Source: Lachnospiraceae bacterium UBA935 (GTDB lineage: Bacteria > Bacillota > Clostridia > Lachnospirales > Lachnospiraceae). From it: a stretch of 64,000 nt of DNA. Positions 53,726 to 62,444 of the stretch are shown piece after piece. Position 1 is the stretch's first letter, and each line of letters opens with the position of its first letter. The notes beneath the pieces were generated by a model that searched no databases, had not been told where the DNA came from, and saw only the letters and a list, made by a program, of their open reading frames with translations. The position numbers and the translations under genes were made by a program. The stretch lies in contig DBDJ01000021.1 in NCBI GenBank assembly GCA_002293525.1, forward strand, positions 76,487-140,486, read 5' to 3'.

Positions 53726-56700
53726 CTAAATTAATATCCTATTTAAAGTATCCGCCAGCTTTTTGGCATCTTCTTCTATTTCGAACATTGAAAAGTGATC
53801 GGCATCAATCTTATAAAAATCAACTTCATTCAAGCTATGTTCACTCCATATTCCTCTATTAGTACCCTCCTCTCTTGTCGCTATAAAATAGCTTATCTTA
53901 GCTTTTATTTTATCGTTATGTACTTTATAGCTAGCACTCCCGACTCCTCTTTCTAAGTTGAAAGAATGTAAAATATCCTTTATTGTAGTTTCATCAGGAT
54001 CGTTAATCACCCTAATGACAGCCGGGTTCCGTTTACATACTTGGTTATATATTTTTCCTTTTGCCCGCTCATAATTCGGTATTTTCTCCACATCTTCGAT
54101 AATGTATTTCCATAATTCCTCAACCGATGTTATATTCTTGTGATCATCAGAAAGAGTAAATTCCGGTAATAGGTCTTGCATAACAGCAAGTTCAGTATTA
54201 ATACTGTATTCTGTTTTCCTATTCTCTAAATGATTCTCTAATATCATTACCGTAGTATTGTATATACCTAAAAATTGAATTTCATCTCCCAATTTTTCCA
54301 TTTGCCTCACCATCTCAAATGCGATCATTCCGCCGATGCACCACCCCGATATATAGTACGGTCCTTTTTTTTGTATCTTCTTAATCTTCGCAATGTAACC
54401 TTCAGCTAATTCTTCGACAGAAGGTATATATGGATCATAAGTATTTATTCTTTCATAATCAATTCCCCAACAACTAAACTCATCACTCATGTGACTTGCC
54501 ACCTTAATATAAGCCATTCCTCTCCCATGCGCAGCGTGCACAAAGAAAAGATTTTTATCAACATGTATTCCCTTTTTTAACATTACTAGCCCATCGGCAT
54601 GAATATTATCGTGTTCTTTTTCAGAGATGTAATTTGCAATATGTGATATATATGGTGTTTTAAATAATTCGGCCAAAGGAATGCTTGTATCTAATTCATG
54701 ATTTATTCTGTTTATGATTGTCATCGCTTTTAGCGAATGCCCACCCAGTTCAAAGAAATTGTCATGTATTCCTACTTTTTCCTTACCTAACACATCTCCC
54801 CAAATACGCACTAATACCTTTTCTGTTTCATTCCTTGGTGCTTCATACTCATCTTCAGTTCCTATATCGCCTTGCGGAATTGGCAGTGACTTACGGTCAA
54901 TTTTTCCATTCAGGGTAAGAGGCAGTTTGTCCAACTGCATAAAATATGACGGAATCATATAATCTAGTAAATTTTTAGATAAACGTGTTCTAAACTCTTT
55001 GACCGAAACCTCCTGATCTGCTACAACATATGCGCATAAATATTTATCGCCGCCTTTATCTTCTAATACCATGACTACAGCTTCTTTTACGAATTCAAGT
55101 TCAATAAGTCGATTCTCAATTTCACCCAACTCTATACGAAAGCCACGTATTTTTACTTGATGGTCAATACGTCCCAGATATTCTATGTTTCCGTCAGGTA
55201 ACCAGCGCGCCAAATCCCCCGTCCGATACATTCGTTCTCCAACTATAAAAGGATTTTCTACAAATTTCTCCGCCGTTAGCTCGGCTCGATTAAGATAACC
55301 GCGACCAACACCAGCACCACTTACGCAAAGTTCACCCAGAATACCAATGGGCTGTAATTTATTATGCTCATTTAAGATGTATATTTTCATATTTCGTATT
55401 GGCTTACCAATCGGTACGCGTTCTCTTCTTTCTTCCGATGTCATTCGATAATGAGTGATATCATCTGATGCTTCCGTTGGTCCATATGCATTAAAAAGCT
55501 CTATATTAGGATTATTGCTGATGAATTTATTTGCCAATTTAATACTTAGCTCTTCTCCTGTAGATAGCAATTGTTTTACACTACTCATCCTTTTTCCTTG
55601 TTGCTCCTGTATATCAATAATACTATTTAATAAAGACGGTACTACTTCTAGTATTGTTACTCCATCTCTTTCGGTTCTCTCCAACAACTTTTTTGCATCC
55701 CTGCTCACATCATTTCCATATATTGCTACGGTTCCTCCTACCGCCAACGCCGCAAGGCACTGCCATACCGATATATCAAATATTAATGGGGCATTTTGAG
55801 CCACCACGCTACTATTCGTCATATTTAAAACTTCTATTTTTGCTAAAATATGATTATACATCCCTAGATGTTCAATCATTACACCTTTCGGCTTGCCAGT
55901 AGAACCAGATGTATAAATTACATATGCCAAGTCGGATGATGATATTTTAATATTCAGATTCTCAGAATTACCAGTATACAAGCCTTCATTATCCAGCCAT
56001 ATGCTCTCTATCTCAATCTCATCCCTTTTTTCACTCATTCGTCTTTGAGTAAGCAAAATTGTTGCATTGCTATCTTTGATCATAAACTTTATTCTATCAT
56101 CCGGATATTCATGATCAAGCGGCAGATATGCACCACCGGCTTTCAATACTCCCAAAATCGCTATTATTGTCTCAAATGAGCGCTCCGCCATAATCCCTAC
56201 TATGCTGCCTGCTTTTACACCCTTCTCTCTCAGCACTCTTGCCAACTGATTTACTTTTGCATTTAACTCTTTATAGGTTAATTGCATATTTTCAAACACA
56301 AGAGCAATATTATTCGATGTTTTCTCCGCATATTCCTCAAATAGATCCAATACGGTTTTGTCCTTTGGCAACGCCATCTTCGTATTATTGAAAACATATA
56401 AAATCTTATTTTTTTCATCAGATGTTACTAATTCTATTTCATCCAAGAGCAAATTCGGATTTTCTATTACTTTCTCAATTAAAAGCTTGAAATGCTGCCC
56501 GATTCTATAAATCATTTCTTTTTCGTAAACGAAAGAATTATAGTTAAACTCAATTAACATCTCATTTCTTGGTGTAATTATAATCGTAAAGTCATAATTC
56601 GTATGTTCGTCTATCTTCCTGTCTTTTAAAGTGAATCCATGCTCATTGTTTCTTTGTAAGACCTCTTCATTTAAGCCAAGCAAATGGTTTTCATGTACCA

Positions 56701-57754
56701 AGATATGATTAATTAAGTTACTGTGCAATTTCGTATTTGATTGAATATCAGCCAGCGAACAGTACTCATGAGGTTTAGCCTCCAGGGAATCATCATAAAC
56801 TCTTTGGGCGATGTCTTTAAAACTCATTCCTGGGACAGTACTTATACGGATAGGAATCGTATTTATAAATAATCCCACCATACCTTCTATATCTGGCACT
56901 TCGGGAGGTCTGCCCGATGTAACAAATCCGTATACTATATCGTTGGTACGGTTATATTTTAGCAATAACATGCCCCAAACTGTCTGTAACACAGTATTAA
57001 CCGTTATGCCACAATTTACTGCTGTCTTATTGATTTTATCGGTTGTATTTTTATTAAATATCACTTGACATTTTTCATGGTTGAAGTCCTGTTCTATCGT
57101 TGTGTTTTTTATACCTAAGGGATAGGCTGCATTTTCATATGACTCAAGATATTCTTTCCAATAGTCTAAATCCTTTAACTTGTCCCTCTTGCCAAGCCAA
57201 TCGATATAACTGCTGTATGGATTTGTTGACCCTAGTTCAACTTTCTTACCTTGCTTAAGCATAGAATATATCATAACAAATTCTTTTAAGACAATTCCCA
57301 TGCTCCAACCGTCAATAATGATATGGTGGAAACACCAGATTATTGTATATTCTTCTTTCGCAGTCTTGAGTATTGATATTCGCATCAGCACATCCTTTTC
57401 TAAATTAAAACCTTTTTGCTTATCAGTTAATTCAAAATCTTTTATGTATTTTTCTTTTTCCTCATCATTGAGATGCGTAATATCCTCAAAGTTCACAGAA
57501 GGTTCTCTATAATTCAATACAACTTGAACCGGAGATTTTACTTTATCGGATACAATGAAAGATCTCAATATTTCGTGCCGTTCAAAAAGTATAGAAAAAC
57601 TTTTATCTACTAATTTCTTACTTATTTCTCCTATAACTGTCATAGTATATTGAATAAAATAAGCAGTTGATTTATCGTCTAATTTAGAATGAAACAACAT
57701 ACCCTCTTGTAAAAAAGATAATGGATAAACTTTTATCACCTTTTTACCTGACAT
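53726..57754 (-). CDS. Terminal NRPS: C-A-PCP-TE with a cysteine thioesterase
   Basis: A 1342-aa terminal module. The C domain (residues 5-440; HHIIIDGWS near 143) follows a module ending in E, so it should accept a D-configured donor. The A domain has SGSTGKPKG near 614 and NAYGPTE near 752; pocket residues read by hand are D I W E L T A D D, which I cannot assign with confidence. The PCP has GGHSLKA near 1004. The thioesterase has GWCIGG where GxSxG is usual, so the nucleophile is Cys1139, and a late catalytic His is likely in DADHFSMFE. It should release the product by hydrolysis, cyclisation or transfer. It precedes the exporter genes by 25 bp. Confidence 0.95.
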   Translation of the reverse strand: MSGKKVIKVYPLSFLQEGMLFHSKLDDKSTAYFIQYTMTVIGEISKKLVDKSFSILFERHEILRSFIVSDKVKSPVQVVLNYREPSVNFEDITHLNDEEKEKYIKDFELTDKQKGFNLEKDVLMRISILKTAKEEYTIIWCFHHIIIDGWSMGIVLKEFVMIYSMLKQGKKVELGSTNPYSSYIDWLGKRDKLKDLDYWKEYLESYENAAYPLGIKNTTIEQDFNHEKCQVIFNKNTTDKINKTAVNCGITVNTVLQTVWGMLLLKYNRTNDIVYGFVTSGRPPEVPDIEGMVGLFINTIPIRISTVPGMSFKDIAQRVYDDSLEAKPHEYCSLADIQSNTKLHSNLINHILVHENHLLGLNEEVLQRNNEHGFTLKDRKIDEHTNYDFTIIITPRNEMLIEFNYNSFVYEKEMIYRIGQHFKLLIEKVIENPNLLLDEIELVTSDEKNKILYVFNNTKMALPKDKTVLDLFEEYAEKTSNNIALVFENMQLTYKELNAKVNQLARVLREKGVKAGSIVGIMAERSFETIIAILGVLKAGGAYLPLDHEYPDDRIKFMIKDSNATILLTQRRMSEKRDEIEIESIWLDNEGLYTGNSENLNIKISSSDLAYVIYTSGSTGKPKGVMIEHLGMYNHILAKIEVLNMTNSSVVAQNAPLIFDISVWQCLAALAVGGTVAIYGNDVSRDAKKLLERTERDGVTILEVVPSLLNSIIDIQEQQGKRMSSVKQLLSTGEELSIKLANKFISNNPNIELFNAYGPTEASDDITHYRMTSEERRERVPIGKPIRNMKIYILNEHNKLQPIGILGELCVSGAGVGRGYLNRAELTAEKFVENPFIVGERMYRTGDLARWLPDGNIEYLGRIDHQVKIRGFRIELGEIENRLIELEFVKEAVVMVLEDKGGDKYLCAYVVADQEVSVKEFRTRLSKNLLDYMIPSYFMQLDKLPLTLNGKIDRKSLPIPQGDIGTEDEYEAPRNETEKVLVRIWGDVLGKEKVGIHDNFFELGGHSLKAMTIINRINHELDTSIPLAELFKTPYISHIANYISEKEHDNIHADGLVMLKKGIHVDKNLFFVHAAHGRGMAYIKVASHMSDEFSCWGIDYERINTYDPYIPSVEELAEGYIAKIKKIQKKGPYYISGWCIGGMIAFEMVRQMEKLGDEIQFLGIYNTTVMILENHLENRKTEYSINTELAVMQDLLPEFTLSDDHKNITSVEELWKYIIEDVEKIPNYERAKGKIYNQVCKRNPAVIRVINDPDETTIKDILHSFNLERGVGSASYKVHNDKIKAKISYFIATREEGTNRGIWSEHSLNEVDFYKIDADHFSMFEIEEDAKKLADTLNRILI

Positions 57755-57821
57755 AATGATTTTCTCCTCTTTTGCAAAGTTTTTTGATACTCATTTGTAT
57801 TCCTATGTTAAAAACTAATTT

Positions 57822-60800
57822 CTACAGATTTTGTGCAATTTCAATAATATTCCCTAAATCCTCAAACGATAAGTCCGTATTTCCGACATCATATGGTGTT
57901 AGTTCTATCTCTTTCTTTTTAATACAATGATCAATAATTACACTCATGTTATGAATTAAACCATAGGCTAATTTGTTAATGGTTTCTTCTTTATACTGCT
58001 TCCCACTATAATTAAACATTAACTCCATACAGTCATCTTTAATAATCCCAACTATTTCAATGGCAAATGATAGTTTTGTTTCCTTATCAACGGAATCCCC
58101 TTGGCTGATCGCGGACGGACTGTACATATTGCTTGTCAAGTCTTGACCAAATTGACCGAGGTAATTAAGACACATCTCTGGTTCAAGGCTGAATTGGACA
58201 TTCTTTTTTTCTTTAGGTGTCAAATATTTCAGTATGCCATATCCTATGCCTTTTTGGGGAATACGCCTTATATCTTCCTTTATTGATTTGATTTGACCTG
58301 CTAGATCACTATATTTTGATAAGTCAATTATGTGCGGATAAGAACTTGTGAACCAGCCGATCGTCCTTGTTATGTCAACATCCGATATGGATTCTCTCCC
58401 ATGACCCTCCAAATTGATCAGTATTTTATTTTCACCAGTCCACTGTTGAACAGAAAGTCCCAGTGCGGTTAGGATAATATCCATGATTTCCGTGTTATAT
58501 GTATGATTGATGCCCGTAAGCAGATCCACAGTCTCTTTTTGGGATAGTCTAACTATGATACATTTTTTTTCAATAACTGCTTCCATTCCAATATCATAAT
58601 CCTTAGGAAGCGGTTTTATGTCGGCTTTTTCAATCTGCTCCCAATACGATTGTTCCAGCTGTATCTTTTCGCCAGCCGCATATTTTATCAGGGACTCAGA
58701 CCATACTTTATATGAATCCGACTTATTTTGAAATTCTATATTCTTTCCAGCCATTGTTTCATTATATGCAGAGATCAAATCTTCCAATAGGATTCTCCAC
58801 GATATTCCGTCAATGATTAAGTGATGTATCACAATTAAGAGATGCTCGCCATTACTAGTCCTAAAAATTGCAATTTTGATAAGAGGTCCTTTATTTAGAT
58901 TTATGTTTGCTTGAATTCTATTTGCAGCTTCCGTTATTCTCACTTCATAATCCAGATCCCTTGAATAATCATAAGTATCAAGCGAGAAAAAACTTCCTTC
59001 TAGACCTCGATTAAATTGCCTGATTGCTATTTCCGTCGTATCAAAAACCATTCTCAATGCATCATGATGCCGTACAATGTTTTGGAAAGACTTTTCAACT
59101 GATCTTCTATCAAAGCCATCGGCATTGTAAAGCATAACTGATTGATTCCAATGATGCATATTTTCAAACTTCTTTTCGAAGAACCATGTTTGTATCGGTG
59201 TAAGCGGTATGTCTCCACTAATAATTTCTTGATTGGCATTTTTTGTGATTGGCTCTACAAATCTGCTCAATTCCTTAATTACAGGATACCTGAATAAATC
59301 ATCAATCTTTAATGAATACATATGCTTTTGCATTCTTGCAGATGCTTGCAGAGCTTTTATAGAATCTCCTCCAAGAAATAAGAAGTTATCTCTTACACCG
59401 ATCTTCTCAACACCAAGTATTTCCTCCATGACCTCAACGAGCAAGTATTCTACTTCGTTTCTTGGTGCCTCATACTCTTTTGCTGTCTTGATATTTTCTT
59501 GTGGCTCTGGCAATCTTTCCCTGTCAATTTTTCCATTTGATGTAAGTGGCATTTTCTCTATTTGCATTATATATGCAGGTATCATATATTCAGGTAGTTC
59601 GCATAGAAGATACTGTCTCACTTCCCCTAGACTGATTTCGTCCAAAGCAGTAAAGTAAGCACAAAGGTATTTATTGCTTTGTAGATCTTCTTTTGCAACA
59701 ACAATTACTTCTCTAATCAAGTTGTGTTTCATGAGCCTGTCTTCAATTTCCCCAGGCTCAATCCTGAAACCATGGATTTTAACTTGATGGTCGATCCGTC
59801 CCAAAAATTCTATATTCCCATCCGGCAGCCATCTAGCCAGGTCGCCTGTGCGATACATTCGCTCGCCAGCGATGAATGGGTTCGGTACGAATTTCTCAGC
59901 GGTCAGTTCCGGACGGTTTAGATAGCCACGGGCCACACCCTCGCCCGAGATGCATAGTTCCCCAGGAATTCCTATTCCGCAGAGTCGGTCTCCGCCCAAT
60001 ACGTATATTTGTGTATTGGAAATCGGCCGCCCGATTGGGATACGACCGGGTACTTCTTCACAGCGGTAATATAATACACCACATGTGGTTTCGGTTGGCC
60101 CGTAACCATTGATAATCAATGCATCTGAAACAAGTTTAATACGATGCACTAATTCGGAATTTAATTTTTCTGCTCCAATCATAATTACACTGAAAACCGC
60201 TGTACACGCAATGTTTTCTTTCAGTGCAAACTCAATTTTTGTCGGCATCGTAATTAACCCAATCCGATCTGAGATGTTTTTAAGCTCCGAAGCGCTAACA
60301 ATCCCCATCTCGTCATGTGAAAGTATGATTGACATACCATTACATAGTGTCAGAAAATATTCTTGAACTGTAATATCAAATGTAACTTTATTGATTGAAT
60401 AAACATAGTCACACTGATTCACAAATGTCTGTTGGAAAGAATTGATCTTAGATGGAGTAACAAAATTTACAACACTTCTATTTTCAATCATAACCCCCTT
60501 CGGCTTCCCTGTCGTACCCGACGTATAGATGCAATAGATCAAGTTTTCCGGCTGATTGACATACTCCGGATTGTCAGTCGCCCCTTCCCAGACTTCCGGG
60601 CGCCCAATATCTATCACAGGTATACATGTCTCAATCTCCACCCCATACACCAATACTGCCTTCGGTTTACAGTCGGTTAGCATGAACTGAATTCTGTCCT
60701 TCGGATACGCTGGGTCCATCGGCACATAGGCCCCACCTGACTTGATGACCCCAAAAATTCCAGCTATCATTTCTATCCCGCGCTCGGCTATGATCCCCAC

Positions 60801-62351
60801 AAAGTCATCCGGCTTTACACCAATTTTACGCAGTTTATGAGCCAACGCATTTGCTTTCTCATTGAGCTCCCTGTAAGTCAGCCTCTCTTCTTCATATATC
60901 AATGCCACATTGTCAGGCGTTCTTTCCACTTGCTCTTCGAACAGCTGATGGATCGTCTTATCTCGCGGATAGTCCGATGCCGTATCATTGAAGTCGAAGA
61001 GTATCTGGCGGCACTCGGAATCGGATATAATCTCAATGTCGCCAATATTTTTGTCAGGATTCTCTGCCATCTCAACTACAACAACCTCTAACCGCTTTAG
61101 CAAAAGCTCAACATCTATTCTTCCATATACTCTGGGATCAAACATAATATTAAAACAAAGACTATCATGATAATATGATGTCACTGAAAGACCATAATTA
61201 GTTTGCTCTCTGTAGTCGGACATTACTATATTATAATCAAGATGCTTCACATTTTCTCTTTTACGTGCAAATTCATCTACAAAAAAGTTTTCGAATGCAA
61301 ACAGGGTACTAAATAAATGCCTTCCAAGCTCATTTCTTTTTTGCACTTCGACAAGAGAGCAATAGTCATGTTCGCTACTTGCAATACCTTGTTTATGAAC
61401 GAGCTGAAGCACTTCTTTAATTGTATTATTTTTGCTTGTTTTAATTCGTCTTGGGATGGAGTTAATAAATAAGCCAACGATACCATCAACTCCTTTGATA
61501 GGTACGTTTCTGCCTGATACAACTGTACCAAACACTACATCCTCAGTCTGATTATATTTTTGTAAAACAATTCCCCAAGCTGCTTCTGCAATATTATTAA
61601 GGGTTATTTTCTCTCGCCGGGCTAGTGTCTGAAGCTTTTTACTAACTTCCTTATCGATTTCTATAACAACTCGCTCTACCTCATTGCTAGTTTCTTCGAT
61701 TGCTCCTAATGGCATTATAACCGCTGCTTCGCTATAGCCATCCAACAGTTGTTCCCAATATTTTAGACTACTCTCCTTATTTTTCTGATCAAGTATTTTT
61801 ATATAATCTTGATAGCTGCCTACCTTATTTTTTTCTTTTTCAATTTCACATTTTATCAGGCCGTAATCTGTACCGGACAGCAGTACCTCATAATAGGTGA
61901 GAAAATCCTTTAATAATAATGACACGCACCAGCCATCCATGATTATATGATGCATTGTCCATAAAAGAATGCATTCATCATCTCTCATGTGAACTACAGT
62001 TATGCGTAGTAGACTTTCGTCCTTAAGGTCAAATCTACGCAATAAGTCAGCCTTTTTATATGACTTGATGTCGACTTCGCTATCTGCATGCTTTTCAATA
62101 AATTCTATTTCTCTGTTGTGCAGTATTGTTTGCCATGTGCGACCAGACTTAGTTGTAACAAAGGATGTACGTAACACCTCATGCCTTACCGATAAAAGCG
62201 CTAAACTTTGTTTCATCTTCTCCGTGTCCAATAAGCCTTTATACTGGAATTCGAATTGAATCACATATTCTGTTGAATCTTTATTAATCCATTTTTGGTA
62301 GTACATTCCTTGTTGCGTCGGCGTCAGTCCATATATTTTTTCTATAGACAT
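57822..62351 (-). CDS. NRPS module: C-A-PCP-E
   Basis: A 1509-aa complete module. The C domain has HHIIMDGW near 130. The A domain has SGTTGKPKG near 609 and NGYGPTE near 748; pocket residues read by hand are D I Q T M G G C G, an unusual set I cannot assign. The PCP has GGDSIKA near 994. The epimerase domain has HHLIIDGISW near 1178, then LEGHGRE and CLNYLGQFG. The module should add one residue and flip it to D. Base composition changes inside the A domain: about 59,760-60,080 and 60,480-60,700 are GC-rich, while 60,110-60,480, which codes for the substrate pocket, is AT-rich like the rest of the operon. ATG has AGGAGG upstream. Confidence 0.95.
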   Translation of the reverse strand: MSIEKIYGLTPTQQGMYYQKWINKDSTEYVIQFEFQYKGLLDTEKMKQSLALLSVRHEVLRTSFVTTKSGRTWQTILHNREIEFIEKHADSEVDIKSYKKADLLRRFDLKDESLLRITVVHMRDDECILLWTMHHIIMDGWCVSLLLKDFLTYYEVLLSGTDYGLIKCEIEKEKNKVGSYQDYIKILDQKNKESSLKYWEQLLDGYSEAAVIMPLGAIEETSNEVERVVIEIDKEVSKKLQTLARREKITLNNIAEAAWGIVLQKYNQTEDVVFGTVVSGRNVPIKGVDGIVGLFINSIPRRIKTSKNNTIKEVLQLVHKQGIASSEHDYCSLVEVQKRNELGRHLFSTLFAFENFFVDEFARKRENVKHLDYNIVMSDYREQTNYGLSVTSYYHDSLCFNIMFDPRVYGRIDVELLLKRLEVVVVEMAENPDKNIGDIEIISDSECRQILFDFNDTASDYPRDKTIHQLFEEQVERTPDNVALIYEEERLTYRELNEKANALAHKLRKIGVKPDDFVGIIAERGIEMIAGIFGVIKSGGAYVPMDPAYPKDRIQFMLTDCKPKAVLVYGVEIETCIPVIDIGRPEVWEGATDNPEYVNQPENLIYCIYTSGTTGKPKGVMIENRSVVNFVTPSKINSFQQTFVNQCDYVYSINKVTFDITVQEYFLTLCNGMSIILSHDEMGIVSASELKNISDRIGLITMPTKIEFALKENIACTAVFSVIMIGAEKLNSELVHRIKLVSDALIINGYGPTETTCGVLYYRCEEVPGRIPIGRPISNTQIYVLGGDRLCGIGIPGELCISGEGVARGYLNRPELTAEKFVPNPFIAGERMYRTGDLARWLPDGNIEFLGRIDHQVKIHGFRIEPGEIEDRLMKHNLIREVIVVAKEDLQSNKYLCAYFTALDEISLGEVRQYLLCELPEYMIPAYIMQIEKMPLTSNGKIDRERLPEPQENIKTAKEYEAPRNEVEYLLVEVMEEILGVEKIGVRDNFLFLGGDSIKALQASARMQKHMYSLKIDDLFRYPVIKELSRFVEPITKNANQEIISGDIPLTPIQTWFFEKKFENMHHWNQSVMLYNADGFDRRSVEKSFQNIVRHHDALRMVFDTTEIAIRQFNRGLEGSFFSLDTYDYSRDLDYEVRITEAANRIQANINLNKGPLIKIAIFRTSNGEHLLIVIHHLIIDGISWRILLEDLISAYNETMAGKNIEFQNKSDSYKVWSESLIKYAAGEKIQLEQSYWEQIEKADIKPLPKDYDIGMEAVIEKKCIIVRLSQKETVDLLTGINHTYNTEIMDIILTALGLSVQQWTGENKILINLEGHGRESISDVDITRTIGWFTSSYPHIIDLSKYSDLAGQIKSIKEDIRRIPQKGIGYGILKYLTPKEKKNVQFSLEPEMCLNYLGQFGQDLTSNMYSPSAISQGDSVDKETKLSFAIEIVGIIKDDCMELMFNYSGKQYKEETINKLAYGLIHNMSVIIDHCIKKKEIELTPYDVGNTDLSFEDLGNIIEIAQNL

Positions 62352-62444
62352 CCTCTTTACCTCCTGGCATATATTTAAGGGCTCTTTTCTTTAGTCAATG
62401 GTACTTGTTTCGGCGTATTAAGTGCCAACTTAACAAACATTTAC

